This document shows positions 18,277 through 28,096 of a DNA stretch of 64,000 nucleotides, one piece after another. Where the stretch lies: assembly GCF_001931675.1 (NCBI RefSeq), contig NZ_CP014839.1:2480001-2544000 (forward strand). The letters are read 5' to 3'. Source of the stretch: Pandoraea thiooxydans (GTDB lineage Bacteria; Pseudomonadota; Gammaproteobacteria; Burkholderiales; Burkholderiaceae). Position 1 is the stretch's first letter, and each line of letters opens with the position of its first letter. A model generated the notes under the pieces. That model worked only from the letters and a program-made list of their open reading frames with translations. It was not told where the DNA came from and made no database searches. A program made the position numbers and the translations under genes.

Positions 18277-19209
18277 TTGAATACGCGTGACCTGGAGGCA
18301 TTTGTCGCTGTTGTCGAAAGCGGTTCGATGGTTCGTGCCGCAGAAAGACTGCACCTCACGCAGCCTGGCCTGACTCGACGCGTGCAGAGTCTGGAGAGTA
18401 TGTTGGGTACCGTATTGCTTGATCGCCAAGGCAAGCCGCTCAAACCGACTGCTGCAGGCAACGAAGTCTACGTGCTCGCGCGCACTGTGCTGCGTGCGGT
18501 CGATGACCTCATGTCGGTCGCGTCTCCTGAAAGCGAGCCGACCGGTGAGTTGAGAATCGGCATGCCGCCGTTTCTAGCTGAAGTTGCGCTGGAAAAACCA
18601 TTTGACCTCCTGCGCAGCGCCTTTCCCCGATTGACGCTGCGTGTCACCGCAGGGTGGTCGCCCACCCTCCTGCACAATCTCGAACGGTCGTCGCTCGATG
18701 CGACGACTTTACTGATGCCGTTGGGGTTCGCACTACCCGAAACGTTGCAAGCATCACCTCTCGCGTTCTTGCCGACCGTTGTCGTCGCAGCTCGTTCTCT
18801 TGGTTTGCCCAACGCGCCAACGACGCTGGCGGATCTAGCTCGTCACGAATGGGTGCTCAACCAGGACGGCTGTGGAATGCGCTCCGCTCTGAGGCGTTCA
18901 CTGGAGGCCGCGGCTCTCCCGTTCAATGTCGCTGTCGAAGCGTTTGGTTCCGAGTTGCAGTTGTCTCTGGTGGCACGTGGGCTGGGCATTGGACTCGTGA
19001 CACCGGACATCTTGGAACGAAGCGCCCATTTTCCGGCGCTTCAAGTGCTCGATGTCACTGACTTTCGCACGGGGGTCAATGTATGGTTCGTCCACGGCTC
19101 CTTGCCTGGCAGGCTTACGCGTCCAGTGGAGCTGTTGCGAAAGTCGCTCACCGACGTGCTAGCCGAAGGCACGGTGGAAAAACGTACGAATGATGCCAAA
19201 GAGATATGA
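18277..19209 (+). CDS. LysR family transcriptional regulator (TTG start)
   Basis: A 310-residue LysR regulator with HTH region DLEAFVAVVESGSMVRAAERL and LTQPGLTRRVQSLE, followed by an effector domain. No ATG or GTG lies in frame at the right place: the protein begins with TTG at 18277, and the nearby ATG at 18264 is out of frame. The leader is very AT-rich (18240-18277). It is divergent from the MFS exporter at 18177 and likely regulates it. Confidence 0.92.
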   Translation: MNTRDLEAFVAVVESGSMVRAAERLHLTQPGLTRRVQSLESMLGTVLLDRQGKPLKPTAAGNEVYVLARTVLRAVDDLMSVASPESEPTGELRIGMPPFLAEVALEKPFDLLRSAFPRLTLRVTAGWSPTLLHNLERSSLDATTLLMPLGFALPETLQASPLAFLPTVVVAARSLGLPNAPTTLADLARHEWVLNQDGCGMRSALRRSLEAAALPFNVAVEAFGSELQLSLVARGLGIGLVTPDILERSAHFPALQVLDVTDFRTGVNVWFVHGSLPGRLTRPVELLRKSLTDVLAEGTVEKRTNDAKEI

Positions 19210-19638
19210 CAGCCGTCGGCAATCTCACAATATGTGGCCGGTGTCGTTGTCCCGCCGCGTGTATGTGCCCAACCGCCTGCATTTCTCCGTCGATACCCGA
19301 CTCAATCGCGCGGCCAGTGCCACACCGAGCAACGCTGCGAGCTACACGAACGAGCGCAGCATTGGCCAGCCAGTTCACCGTGTGTTGCTGGCAACGGGCG
19401 AGGCGCGTAGCATAAGCGACCACAATCGAGGCCGCAAGGCCCAATCGGAGCTGCAATGCGACCGAGCCCCGTTCTGCAAGCGTCGATGCGGGAGCCGGTA
19501 GGGCTCGGATGAAGCGGCTAACGAAAATGAATCTCGAACGCGTCGTGAATACGGCATTTTTTCTGTTGATGGGGTGAGATTATTTGCGCGTTCGGAAACG
19601 CTGATGTTCAACATCGCCTCCTTGGAAAGCGAAGCGCG
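19210..19638. other. Gene-free stretch; no recognisable product
   Basis: Between the LysR stop and the GH114 region. Frames of about 100 residues exist on both strands (19190-19501 plus, 19148-19456 minus), but none shows a family signature and their composition is arginine/cysteine-rich, as in spurious frames. A decayed gene is possible; nothing definite can be called. Confidence 0.4.
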
Positions 19639-20502
19639 CTGTTCGCGTCGGCGCTTCTTCTATTAGCCTCCATAGCCGGATGCCGCGCCTGGGGCGCCGC
19701 CACCAGTAGCGTCACCAACCGCGATAAAAGCCGTGGTAACGCGAGCACTGCTATCTCTTCAACCATGCGGCCGTCCTACTGGAGGCCGGCCTTGAGCGAT
19801 ACCTGGCAGTGGCAGTTGAACGGAACGCTCAATACTCTCTATGCAGTATCGATATATGACATCGACCTGTTCGACACACCGGTTGCCACGATCAAAGCGT
19901 TGCAAGTCAGCGGAAAAAAAGTAGTCTGCTATTTTTCTGCCGGCAGTGCGGAAAACTGGCGCTCCGATTTTTCCAGTTTTCGGGCATCCGACATGGGCAA
20001 TGCTTTGAGCGGGTGGGCGGGAGAACGCTGGCTCGACACGCGGTCGGCCAATGTGCGGAAGATCATGCGGGCACGACTGGATCTGGCCGTTTCCAAGGGC
20101 TGCAATGGCGTCGAGCCGGACAACGTGGACGGCTACGCAAACAATAGCGGCCTCCCCCTTTCAGCCTCAACCCAACTGGATTACAACCGCTTCCTGGCCC
20201 GCGAAGCACATAACCGCGGATTGGCCGTTGCATTGAAAAACGATACAAGGCAGTTGGGCGATCTGGTCAAGGATTTCGATTTCGCCGTCAACGAACAATG
20301 CCATGAATATGCCGAATGCGGCGGATATCAGGTTTTCACGGCTCACAATAAGCCAGTGTTCAATGCGGAATATGCAGCGTCCTACAGCACGAATGCCGCG
20401 GCACGCGCCACGCTGTGCGCGAACGCAAGTGCACACCATCTCCATACGCTGGTGCTGCCACTCGCACTGGACGATAGCGTTCGCTACAGTTGCGAACACT
20501 AA
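19639..20502 (+). CDS. GH114 family glycosidase-like lipoprotein (start uncertain)
   Basis: From the ATG at 19765 (245 residues) the protein matches the glycoside hydrolase 114 TIM barrel (endo-alpha-1,4-polygalactosaminidase family): WRPALSDTWQWQLNGTL, YDIDLFDT, KVVCYFSAGSAENWR and the acidic VEPDNVDGY motif are visible. The same frame continues upstream without a stop to 19570 and encodes a lipoprotein signal, LFASALLLLASIAGC, with the lipobox cysteine at about 19678. No ATG, GTG or TTG is in frame there; CTG at 19639 is the nearest candidate and is used here provisionally. Either a rare start is used or the 5' end has suffered a frameshift, because an ATG at 19604 is out of frame. Confidence 0.75.
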   Translation: MFASALLLLASIAGCRAWGAATSSVTNRDKSRGNASTAISSTMRPSYWRPALSDTWQWQLNGTLNTLYAVSIYDIDLFDTPVATIKALQVSGKKVVCYFSAGSAENWRSDFSSFRASDMGNALSGWAGERWLDTRSANVRKIMRARLDLAVSKGCNGVEPDNVDGYANNSGLPLSASTQLDYNRFLAREAHNRGLAVALKNDTRQLGDLVKDFDFAVNEQCHEYAECGGYQVFTAHNKPVFNAEYAASYSTNAAARATLCANASAHHLHTLVLPLALDDSVRYSCEH

Positions 20503-21016
20503 CAAGCTGCGGTACGAGCCGGTCAGCCACGCCCGGCGCTCCATCGGGCGACTGCGTTGATCTGTACGATCTTGCGCGTCGGAAGCCGCGCTCAACGGAG
20601 AATCAGAGATCACGCCCCTGCGGTGTATTGGGAGCACGGCGCTTCCTGCCGTATTCCGCCTGATCCCGACCGGCGCTTCACGCCCCTTCACGTCCCTTTG
20701 CCCCCCTCCGCCGCAAGCAGCAAGTCATGTCCGAAAACCAGCCATGACGGGACATTTCGCGCTGCATTCCACCGGCAGATTCCTGCTCGCAGTGGCGTAG
20801 CAAAGCCAGGACGCCTCTCGAACAGCAAGTCATGACCGGCCGCCAGATGCCGCGCGAGCCAACGCGCGCCAGTTAACGCGATATCCCCGGCCCTTGCCAC
20901 TTGCCGACAGGTTGGCCATTCCATGCGGGAATAACTCTTATCGCCGCCGCCTGTCTTCTTGCCGCGCGGCGTCTGTCCGATCATGTGTTCACCGTCAACC
21001 CACAGAGGAATCAACG
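20503..21016. other. Gene-free stretch with a short direct repeat
   Basis: About 510 bases between the GH114 gene and the CMD-family gene. A 16-base direct repeat, CAGCAAGTCATG-N-CCG, occurs at 20718-20733 and 20823-20838 (one difference). No convincing gene, RNA or terminator was found. Confidence 0.4.
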
Positions 21017-21592
21017 ATGAACATCTTCGACGCCTACACTGTCGACACCGCGTCCGCCGACTCGAAGCCCCTGATCGAAGGCACAAAGGCCGCTTTCGGC
21101 TTCGTCCCCAATCTCCAGTCCTTCATGGCGGAGTCGCCCGAACTGCTGGCCGGCTACTCGGCGCTCTGGGACCTGTTTTCCAAGAGCACGCTGACGCCGC
21201 ACGAACAGCAGGTCGTCTATCTGAGCTCGAACTTTGAGAACGACTGCCACTACTGCATGGCTGGCCACAGCACGCTCGCAAAAATGATCAAGATGGACCC
21301 GGCCGTGATCGCCGCCCTGCGCGCCGGCACCGAGCTTCCCGACGCAAAGCTCGAAGCGCTGCATCGCTTCACCACCATCGTGGTGCGGGAGCGCGGCTTC
21401 GTCACCGATGCGCAGGTCGAAGCGTTCCTCGCAGCCGGTTACACGCGCCGCAACGTGTTCGAAGTGATTCTCGGCGTCGCGACGAAGGTGATGAGCAACT
21501 ACACGAACCACATCGTGCATACGCCTTACGATGCCTTCATGAAGGGCAACGAGTGGACCAAGCCCCAGGCGGCCGTTGCGGCCAGCGTCTGA
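21017..21592 (+). CDS. Carboxymuconolactone decarboxylase (AhpD-like) family protein
   Basis: A 191-residue all-helical protein of the CMD/AhpD superfamily. The redox-active motif ENDCHYCMAGHS (about residues 76-87) gives the CxxC plus downstream histidine of alkylhydroperoxidase-like members. The start is the ATG at 21017 with AGAGGAA upstream. It is followed 40 bases later by a peroxiredoxin gene, so the pair probably serves peroxide or organic hydroperoxide reduction. Confidence 0.92.
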   Translation: MNIFDAYTVDTASADSKPLIEGTKAAFGFVPNLQSFMAESPELLAGYSALWDLFSKSTLTPHEQQVVYLSSNFENDCHYCMAGHSTLAKMIKMDPAVIAALRAGTELPDAKLEALHRFTTIVVRERGFVTDAQVEAFLAAGYTRRNVFEVILGVATKVMSNYTNHIVHTPYDAFMKGNEWTKPQAAVAASV

Positions 21593-21632
21593 GCGCAGGT
21601 TCGAACTCGATCACCCGATACAGGAGACGGAC

Positions 21633-22304
21633 ATGTCCTTGCAAGACAAACTCGACGCGTTCAAGGCGGACTTCAAGGGCGGCAAGCCACCGTACCACGC
21701 GCCGCCCGAGATTCACCCGATCATGGAGCGCGCCACCGCTGAGCTGATCGCAAGCGGACAGGCAGCCCGCGCCATCAAGGCCGGCGACCGTGCGCCCAGC
21801 TTCACGCTCAAGGATCAGGACGGCAACGACGTGTCGTCGGCCGAACTGCTGCGTCACGGCCCGCTCGTCATCACGTTCTACCGCGGGGTGTGGTGCCCGT
21901 ACTGCAACATCGAGCTCCGGGCGATCAACGAGGTGCTGCCGCAGATCGAGGGATATGGCGCGAGCGTCGTGGCCATTTCTCCGCAGACCGCGGTCAACAG
22001 CCGCAAGTCCGTGCGCGACAACAAGCTCGGCTTTCCGGTGTTGAACGACTCGAACGGCGAGGTCGGCGCGGCGTTCGGCCTGCGCTTCGCATTGCCCGGC
22101 TATCTGGTCGATCTCTACAAGGCCTTGAAGAACGATCTGCCCGCGTTCAACGGCGATCCGTCATGGACCCTGCCGATGCCGGCGCGCTACGTGATCGGCC
22201 GGGATGGCATCGTGCTCTATTCGGAAGTGAATCCCGACTACACGCATCGCCCCGATCCGGTCGATATGTTCCCGGTCCTGGAGCGCGCGAGCGCAAAGGT
22301 GTAA
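21633..22304 (+). CDS. Peroxiredoxin-like (AhpC/TSA) family protein
   Basis: A 223-residue thioredoxin-fold protein. The peroxidatic region is FYRGVWCPYCNIELRAI (about residues 85-101), a CxxC form seen in the peroxiredoxin-like/AhpE-PrxQ-related group. A 45-residue helical N-terminal extension precedes the core. The ATG at 21633 has CAGGAGA at good spacing. Co-orientation with the CMD-family gene suggests an antioxidant pair. A strong terminator follows at 22323. Confidence 0.92.
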   Translation: MSLQDKLDAFKADFKGGKPPYHAPPEIHPIMERATAELIASGQAARAIKAGDRAPSFTLKDQDGNDVSSAELLRHGPLVITFYRGVWCPYCNIELRAINEVLPQIEGYGASVVAISPQTAVNSRKSVRDNKLGFPVLNDSNGEVGAAFGLRFALPGYLVDLYKALKNDLPAFNGDPSWTLPMPARYVIGRDGIVLYSEVNPDYTHRPDPVDMFPVLERASAKV

Positions 22305-22322
22305 GCGAACGCGCAGGTCATC

Positions 22323-22347
22323 GCCGCCTTCGGGCGGCTTTTCCTTT
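22323..22347 (+). terminator. Rho-independent terminator
   Basis: A perfect GCCGCC-TTCG-GGCGGC hairpin (22323-22338) with a stable TTCG tetraloop, followed by TTTTCCTTT. It lies 19 bases after the peroxiredoxin stop and closes the CMD/peroxiredoxin unit. Confidence 0.85.
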
Positions 22348-22370
22348 CCCTTTACCCTATCCCATACCCC

Positions 22371-23096
22371 ATGACCATCATGACAAAGCGTACTTTTCTG
22401 GTGACGGGCGCCACCAAAGGCATCGGTCTCGCGCTCAGCGAGCGGCTCGTCGCCGCAGGCCACCGGGTCATCGGCATCGCGCGTTCGCACGCGGCGTTTC
22501 CCGGCGAACTCGTCACGCTGGACCTCGGCGATCGCGCCGCGACCGACGCGGCCCTGCGCGAGTTGGCGCAACGCCATCGCGTCGACGGCATCATCAACAA
22601 TGTTGGCCTGGTCCGGCCGCAACGCGTCGAAGCGGTCGATCTCGATGTGCTCGACGAAGTATTCTCCGTGAATCTTCATCCGGCCATCCAGACGGCGCAG
22701 GCATTTGTGCCCGGCATGCGCGAGCGCGGCTGGGGGCGCATCGTCAATATCTCCAGCCTCACCATTCTCGGCATCACGCAACGCACGGCCTATGCCGCGG
22801 CCAAGGCCGCGCTCGTGAGCTTCGCACGCACATGGGCGCTGGAACTCGCAACGACTGGCATCACGGTGAATTCAGTGGCGCCCGGGCCCACCGAAACGGA
22901 GCTTTTCCGGGCCAACAATCCGCCCGGCAGCGAAGGCGAGCGGCGTTATCTGGCGGGCGTGCCCATGGGGCGCTTCGGCAAGCCGGAAGATATCGCCGCG
23001 GCGATTGCGTTCCTGCTTTCGGACGATGCGGGCTTCATCACCGGGCAGACGCTCTTTGTCGATGGCGGCGCCTCAATCGGCAAGGCCGGAATCTGA
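22371..23096 (+). CDS. SDR family oxidoreductase
   Basis: A 241-residue classical short-chain dehydrogenase: VTGATKGIG cofactor motif near residue 11, NNVG near 78, catalytic serine in NISSLTILG and YAAAK, then PGPTETELF. The C-terminal GQTLFVDGGASIGK is typical of 3-oxoacyl-reductase-like SDRs. Two in-frame ATGs (22371, 22380) are possible. Its last 24 bases overlap, tail to tail, the end of the LysR gene. Substrate not predictable. Confidence 0.92.
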   Translation: MTIMTKRTFLVTGATKGIGLALSERLVAAGHRVIGIARSHAAFPGELVTLDLGDRAATDAALRELAQRHRVDGIINNVGLVRPQRVEAVDLDVLDEVFSVNLHPAIQTAQAFVPGMRERGWGRIVNISSLTILGITQRTAYAAAKAALVSFARTWALELATTGITVNSVAPGPTETELFRANNPPGSEGERRYLAGVPMGRFGKPEDIAAAIAFLLSDDAGFITGQTLFVDGGASIGKAGI

Positions 23097-23999
23097 AGGC
23101 GAGTCGCCGGCCGTTTTGGCAAACAGGCTTTCGACGAAAGTGACGAAGGCGCGCGCCTTCGTCGTTGCCATCCGCCCGGAAGGAAAAACCGCCCATACGT
23201 CGACGCCCGGCAGCGTCCAGTCCGTGAGCACCGCCTGCACCGAGCCGTCCGCGAGCTCCGGCGCGAACATCCATTCCGAGGCCACAGCCAGTCCCAGATC
23301 GGCGAGCACGGCGGCGCGCACGCCTTCGGCAGCACTGACCCGCAGCCGGCCCGACACCGTAACCGCGGCTTCCGTGCCGTCCGCGTGCCCGAACGCCCAG
23401 GCATCGCCGCCGCTGCGCATCGCGTGAACGATGGCCCGATGCCGGCTGAGGTCGGCCGGCGTGTGCGGCACGCCATGCCGCGCGAAATACGCCTTCGTGC
23501 CGACCACGAGCCGCCGCCCGCTCGCCACCCGACGCGCGGTCATCGCGGAATCGTCGAGTCGGCCCATGCGCAACGCGACGTCGACGCCTTCCTCGAGCAG
23601 ATCGATCGGACGGTCGTCCATCACGATCTCCACGTCGAGTCGCTGGTGCTGCTCGAGGAACGCGCCCAGGGCGGGAATGACGTGCAGCCGCGCGAAGGTC
23701 ACGGCGGCGCCCACCCGCAGCCTGCCCGACAGTCCCGTCGACGATTCACGCACCGAATGCTCCGCGCGATCGGCCTCTTCGATCGCCAGGCACGCATGTT
23801 CGTAGAACCGCTGGCCGGCGTCGGTAGGCGTCAGGCCGCGGGTCGAGCGCAACAGGAGCCGGGCATTCAGATGCTCTTCCAGTTGCGCGATCGACTTCGA
23901 TACGGCGGGTTGTCCAATTTGAAGCCGACGCGCCGCGGCCGAGAACGAGCCGGCGTCTACGACGGCGACGAAGGTTTCCATTGCGGCCAGGCGATCCAT
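23073..23999 (-). CDS. LysR family transcriptional regulator
   Basis: A 308-residue LysR protein of the CrgA/DsdC-like cluster, with HTH region METFVAVVDAGSFSAAARRL, QIGQPAVSKSIAQLEEHL and the STRGLTPTDAG wing, then an effector domain. The C-terminal end is rather long beyond the last effector strand. It converges on the SDR gene and is divergent, across about 500 bases, from the efflux operon at 24506. It could control either. Confidence 0.93.
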   Translation of the reverse strand: MDRLAAMETFVAVVDAGSFSAAARRLQIGQPAVSKSIAQLEEHLNARLLLRSTRGLTPTDAGQRFYEHACLAIEEADRAEHSVRESSTGLSGRLRVGAAVTFARLHVIPALGAFLEQHQRLDVEIVMDDRPIDLLEEGVDVALRMGRLDDSAMTARRVASGRRLVVGTKAYFARHGVPHTPADLSRHRAIVHAMRSGGDAWAFGHADGTEAAVTVSGRLRVSAAEGVRAAVLADLGLAVASEWMFAPELADGSVQAVLTDWTLPGVDVWAVFPSGRMATTKARAFVTFVESLFAKTAGDSPSDSGLAD

Positions 24000-24505
24000 G
24001 CGGGTTGGGTCTCGGGAATGAGAGAGGCAAAGACAAAGGGATGGTGTCGCAGCGTTGCTGGATGCGAGTTATCACGTTGCGCGCAAACGACCCGGCAACT
24101 ATACAGCAGCTTGCGTACTGGCATGCCATCGCCCCCTTATGCACCACGGGCCCGGGTCTGCCTTTACGCCCATGAGCGCCTTCATTCCACAACGCCAATG
24201 GCTGCTTTCCTTGATTTTGCGCATCTCCGGGCCACGGCCGTGCGTGTAATGTCGGTGGAACCGGACGCGGCAAACAAGGTGCATCGACCATGGTGCCGGT
24301 CTTGAGCGGCAGTCCCTGGCCCCTGCCGCTGGCGCCGTGCGTTGGCCGCCTCCAAGACCGCGAGCCCACGTCGTGCGCTTCGTTGCGAGCGCCGATCCGG
24401 TCGCGGCAAGGCTGATTTGTTTCGTCTTTGGGCAGCGCACACGCCAGCCGTTTGGCTTTTTTGCAGACCACTTCTGGATCCATCGATTACCCTCAGAGAC
24501 CCCCG
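24000..24505. other. Divergent intergenic region, LysR / efflux operon
   Basis: About 500 bases without a supported gene; open frames on both strands are antisense to each other and lack family features. The region must hold promoters of the LysR gene and the efflux operon, but no clear -35/-10 pair or palindrome stands out. Confidence 0.4.
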
Positions 24506-26032
24506 ATGAAGCGCGCAACGAAGGCCTGCACTTCGAGCATCGGCGCCACGCCGGCGGCGTGCCCGGCAGATCGCGGATCGGCTCCGGCGAGGCCCGCATC
24601 CGGGTGGCGGCGCGTCCGCGCCGTGGCCGGCACGGCGCTCATCGCCCTTCTGCTGTCGGGCTGCGCCGCGGTCGGTCCCGATTACAGCAAGCCGCACGTC
24701 GCGGTGCCCGAGAACTGGCATGCCGCCCATCAGGCAGGCCCGGTCGATGCGGACGCGTTGGCCAAGTGGTGGACGCGCTTGAACGACCCCGTCCTCGAGC
24801 GCCTGATCACGGAGGCGCTCGCATCCAATACCGATCTGGCAGCCGCGCGCGCCCGGCTGCGGCAGGCGCGGGCCCTGCGCGCGCTGGCCGGCGCGCAGTT
24901 CTATCCCACGGTCAGCGCATCGGGCTCGGCCCAGCACAGCAAGTTCAGCGGGACGACCGGCGCGGCAGGCTCGCGCAACTACTTCAGCGCAGGCTTCGAC
25001 GCAGCATGGGAGCCGGACATCTTCGGCGGACTGCGGCGCGGCGCCGAGGCGGCGCAGGCGGACCTGGAAGCCAGCGAGGCGTCCTTGCACGCCACCCAGG
25101 TGTCACTCGTGGCGGAAGTGGCCGTCAACGACGTGGAGCTGCGCGCCTACCAGGGGCGTCTGGCGATTGCGCGGGCCAACGAGGCCACCCAGGCGCAAAC
25201 CCTGCAGATCGCCGAATGGCGCGCGCAGGCGGGCCTGGTGACCAGCCTCGACGTGGAGCAGGCCCGCACCAATCTCGAGCAGACCCGTGCCAGCATCCTG
25301 CCGCTCGAGACCAGCGTGGCCGAAACGAAAAACCGCCTGGCGGTCCTGCTCGGCAAGACACCCGGCAGCCTGAACGCCCTGCTCGACCCGCCGGAGAACA
25401 TCCCCGCAGTGCCGGAGGCGGTCGCGGTGGGCATTCCCGCAGACACCCTGCGGCAGCGCCCCGACGTTCGGGCCGCCGAACGCACCCTGGCCGCGGAAAC
25501 CGCGCGCATCGGCGTCGCCGAGGCGAACCGCTATCCCAACCTGGCGTTGAGCGGATCGTTCGGCCTCGAATCCCTCACGCTCGGCGGCCTGACGGGCGGC
25601 AACGCCACGGCCGGCTCGCTGCTGGCGAACCTGGCCGGCACCGTGTTCGACGGCGGCCGGCTCAAACAGCAGGTGGAAGTCCAGAGCGCCGTGCAGGCCC
25701 AGGCGCTGGCCGCCTATCAGGCCGCCGTGCTGGCCGCCCTGAGCGACGTGGAAAATGCCCTGACCGCCCTGGCCAACGGCCGTTGGCGCGTGCAGGCGCT
25801 CAGGGTCGCGGCCCAGTCCGCCGCCAATGCCGAGCAACTGGCCCAGCAGCAATATGCCGCCGGCCTGGTCGATTTCGAAACCGTGCTCACCAGCCAGCGG
25901 ACGCTGCTCTCCGTGCAGGACAGCCTGAAAAGCAGCGAGGCGGACACCGCCACCTCCCTGATCCAGCTCTACAAGGCCCTCGGCGGCGGCTGGAGCAACA
26001 CGCCGCAGAGCGCGCAGCCGCGGCCGGAGTGA
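24506..26032 (+). CDS. Outer membrane factor, NodT/OprM-type efflux lipoprotein
   Basis: A 508-residue TolC-like lipoprotein. After a long basic N-terminal region the signal AGTALIALLLSGC ends in a lipobox cysteine near residue 52, followed by AAVGPDYSKP, the hallmark start of mature NodT-family proteins. Two repeats of the OEP domain follow with long alpha-helical coiled-coil segments. The ATG at 24506 fits better than the frame opening at 24428. It heads an operon with an adaptor, ABC ATPase and permease, forming a full trans-envelope exporter. Confidence 0.93.
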   Translation: MKRATKACTSSIGATPAACPADRGSAPARPASGWRRVRAVAGTALIALLLSGCAAVGPDYSKPHVAVPENWHAAHQAGPVDADALAKWWTRLNDPVLERLITEALASNTDLAAARARLRQARALRALAGAQFYPTVSASGSAQHSKFSGTTGAAGSRNYFSAGFDAAWEPDIFGGLRRGAEAAQADLEASEASLHATQVSLVAEVAVNDVELRAYQGRLAIARANEATQAQTLQIAEWRAQAGLVTSLDVEQARTNLEQTRASILPLETSVAETKNRLAVLLGKTPGSLNALLDPPENIPAVPEAVAVGIPADTLRQRPDVRAAERTLAAETARIGVAEANRYPNLALSGSFGLESLTLGGLTGGNATAGSLLANLAGTVFDGGRLKQQVEVQSAVQAQALAAYQAAVLAALSDVENALTALANGRWRVQALRVAAQSAANAEQLAQQQYAAGLVDFETVLTSQRTLLSVQDSLKSSEADTATSLIQLYKALGGGWSNTPQSAQPRPE

Positions 26033-26072
26033 GCGTACCGACCTTCCCGATTCAGACCACAGGCAGACCAGC

Positions 26073-27373
26073 ATGAACCCACCGAAAAACCCGTCCTCCG
26101 GCGACATCAAGGCGACCCTGGGCCTGAGCTCGGGCATGCAGCGATGGACCGGCCGCCGCCTCTGGTGGTGGGCAGCGGCGATCGTCGCCCTGGCTGCCCT
26201 GGCCGCCCTGGCCTTCTTCGTTATCGGATCGCGCAACAACGCACAGGCACCCCGCTACCAGACCTCGGAGGCCCAAAAGGGCGACCTGACCGTCACCGTG
26301 TCCGCAACCGGCACGCTGGCGCCGACCAACGAAGTGGAAGTCGGCAGCGAAGTGTCCGGAACCATCGAGGACGTCAACGTAGACGTCAACGACCGGGTAA
26401 AAAAGGGCCAGCTCCTGGCGAGTCTGGACACCTCCAAGCAGCAGGACGCCGTGGCCAAGGCCAGGGCCACGCTGGCGGCGGCCGACGCGACGGTGCTGCA
26501 GAAACGGGCCACGGTCGCCCAGGCGAAGGCGACGCTGGCCCGCTACCGGCAGGTGGCCGAACTCTCCGGCGGCAAGGTGCCTTCGAAGCAGGAGCTGGAC
26601 ATCGCCGCGGCCGACGAGCAACGCGCCATTGCCGACGAAGCCAGCGCCGCGGCCTCGGTGTTGCAGGCCAAGGCCGCTCTGCGCGCCGAGGAAACCACTT
26701 TGGCCAAGGCCTACATCCACTCGCCGATCGACGGCGTGGTGCTGACCCGCAAGGTCGACCCGGGCCAGACCGTGGCCGCGACGATGCAGACCCCCGTGCT
26801 GTTCACCCTCGCGGAAGATCTCTCCAAAATGGAGCTGCAGGTCGATGTGGACGAAGCCGACGTCGGCAACGTCAAGGACGGGCAGTCCGCCGTGTTCACC
26901 GTGGATGCCTGGCCCAACCGCAAATACAAGGCCCGCGTCACCCGCGTGAGCTTCGGCTCGCAAACCACGGACAAAGTCGTCTCCTACCTCACGACCCTGC
27001 AGGTGGACAACCAGGATCTGAGCCTCAGGCCCGGCATGACGGCGACCGCCGAGATCACCACGGTGGAATTGAAGGATGTGCTGCTGGTGCCGAACGCGGC
27101 CCTTCGCTTCAGCCCCGCCGAGACCGCCACCGCGGCCAAGAAATCGGGCGGGCTGCTCTCGGCCATGATGCCGCGCCCGCCGCTGCAGCCGCAGAAGAAG
27201 CTGGCCAAGGAGAAGAAGGAAGGCAGCCAGCGCGTCTGGGTGCTGCGCAGCGGACAGGCCGTTCCGGTGGACGTCACGGTCGGCTACACGAACGGCAGCC
27301 AGACCCAGGTGACCGGCGGCGACCTGCGCGCCGGCACGCAGGTGATCACCGACACCTTGTCGACGGCGCAGCC

Positions 27374-27377
<4 letters not shown>
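26073..27377 (+). CDS. MacA-like periplasmic adaptor of ABC-type efflux
   Basis: A 434-residue membrane-fusion protein with one N-terminal transmembrane helix (about residues 31-50), a biotinyl-lipoyl-like barrel half ([29 protein letters not shown]), an alpha-helical hairpin with heptads at about 115-190, the second lipoyl half ([21 protein letters not shown]) and a beta-barrel domain. A lysine-rich insertion lies at about 350-390. Its stop overlaps the ATPase start by 4 bases (ATGA). It would link the inner-membrane ABC unit with the outer membrane factor. Confidence 0.93.
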
Positions 27378-28092
<715 letters not shown>

Positions 28093-28096
<4 letters not shown>

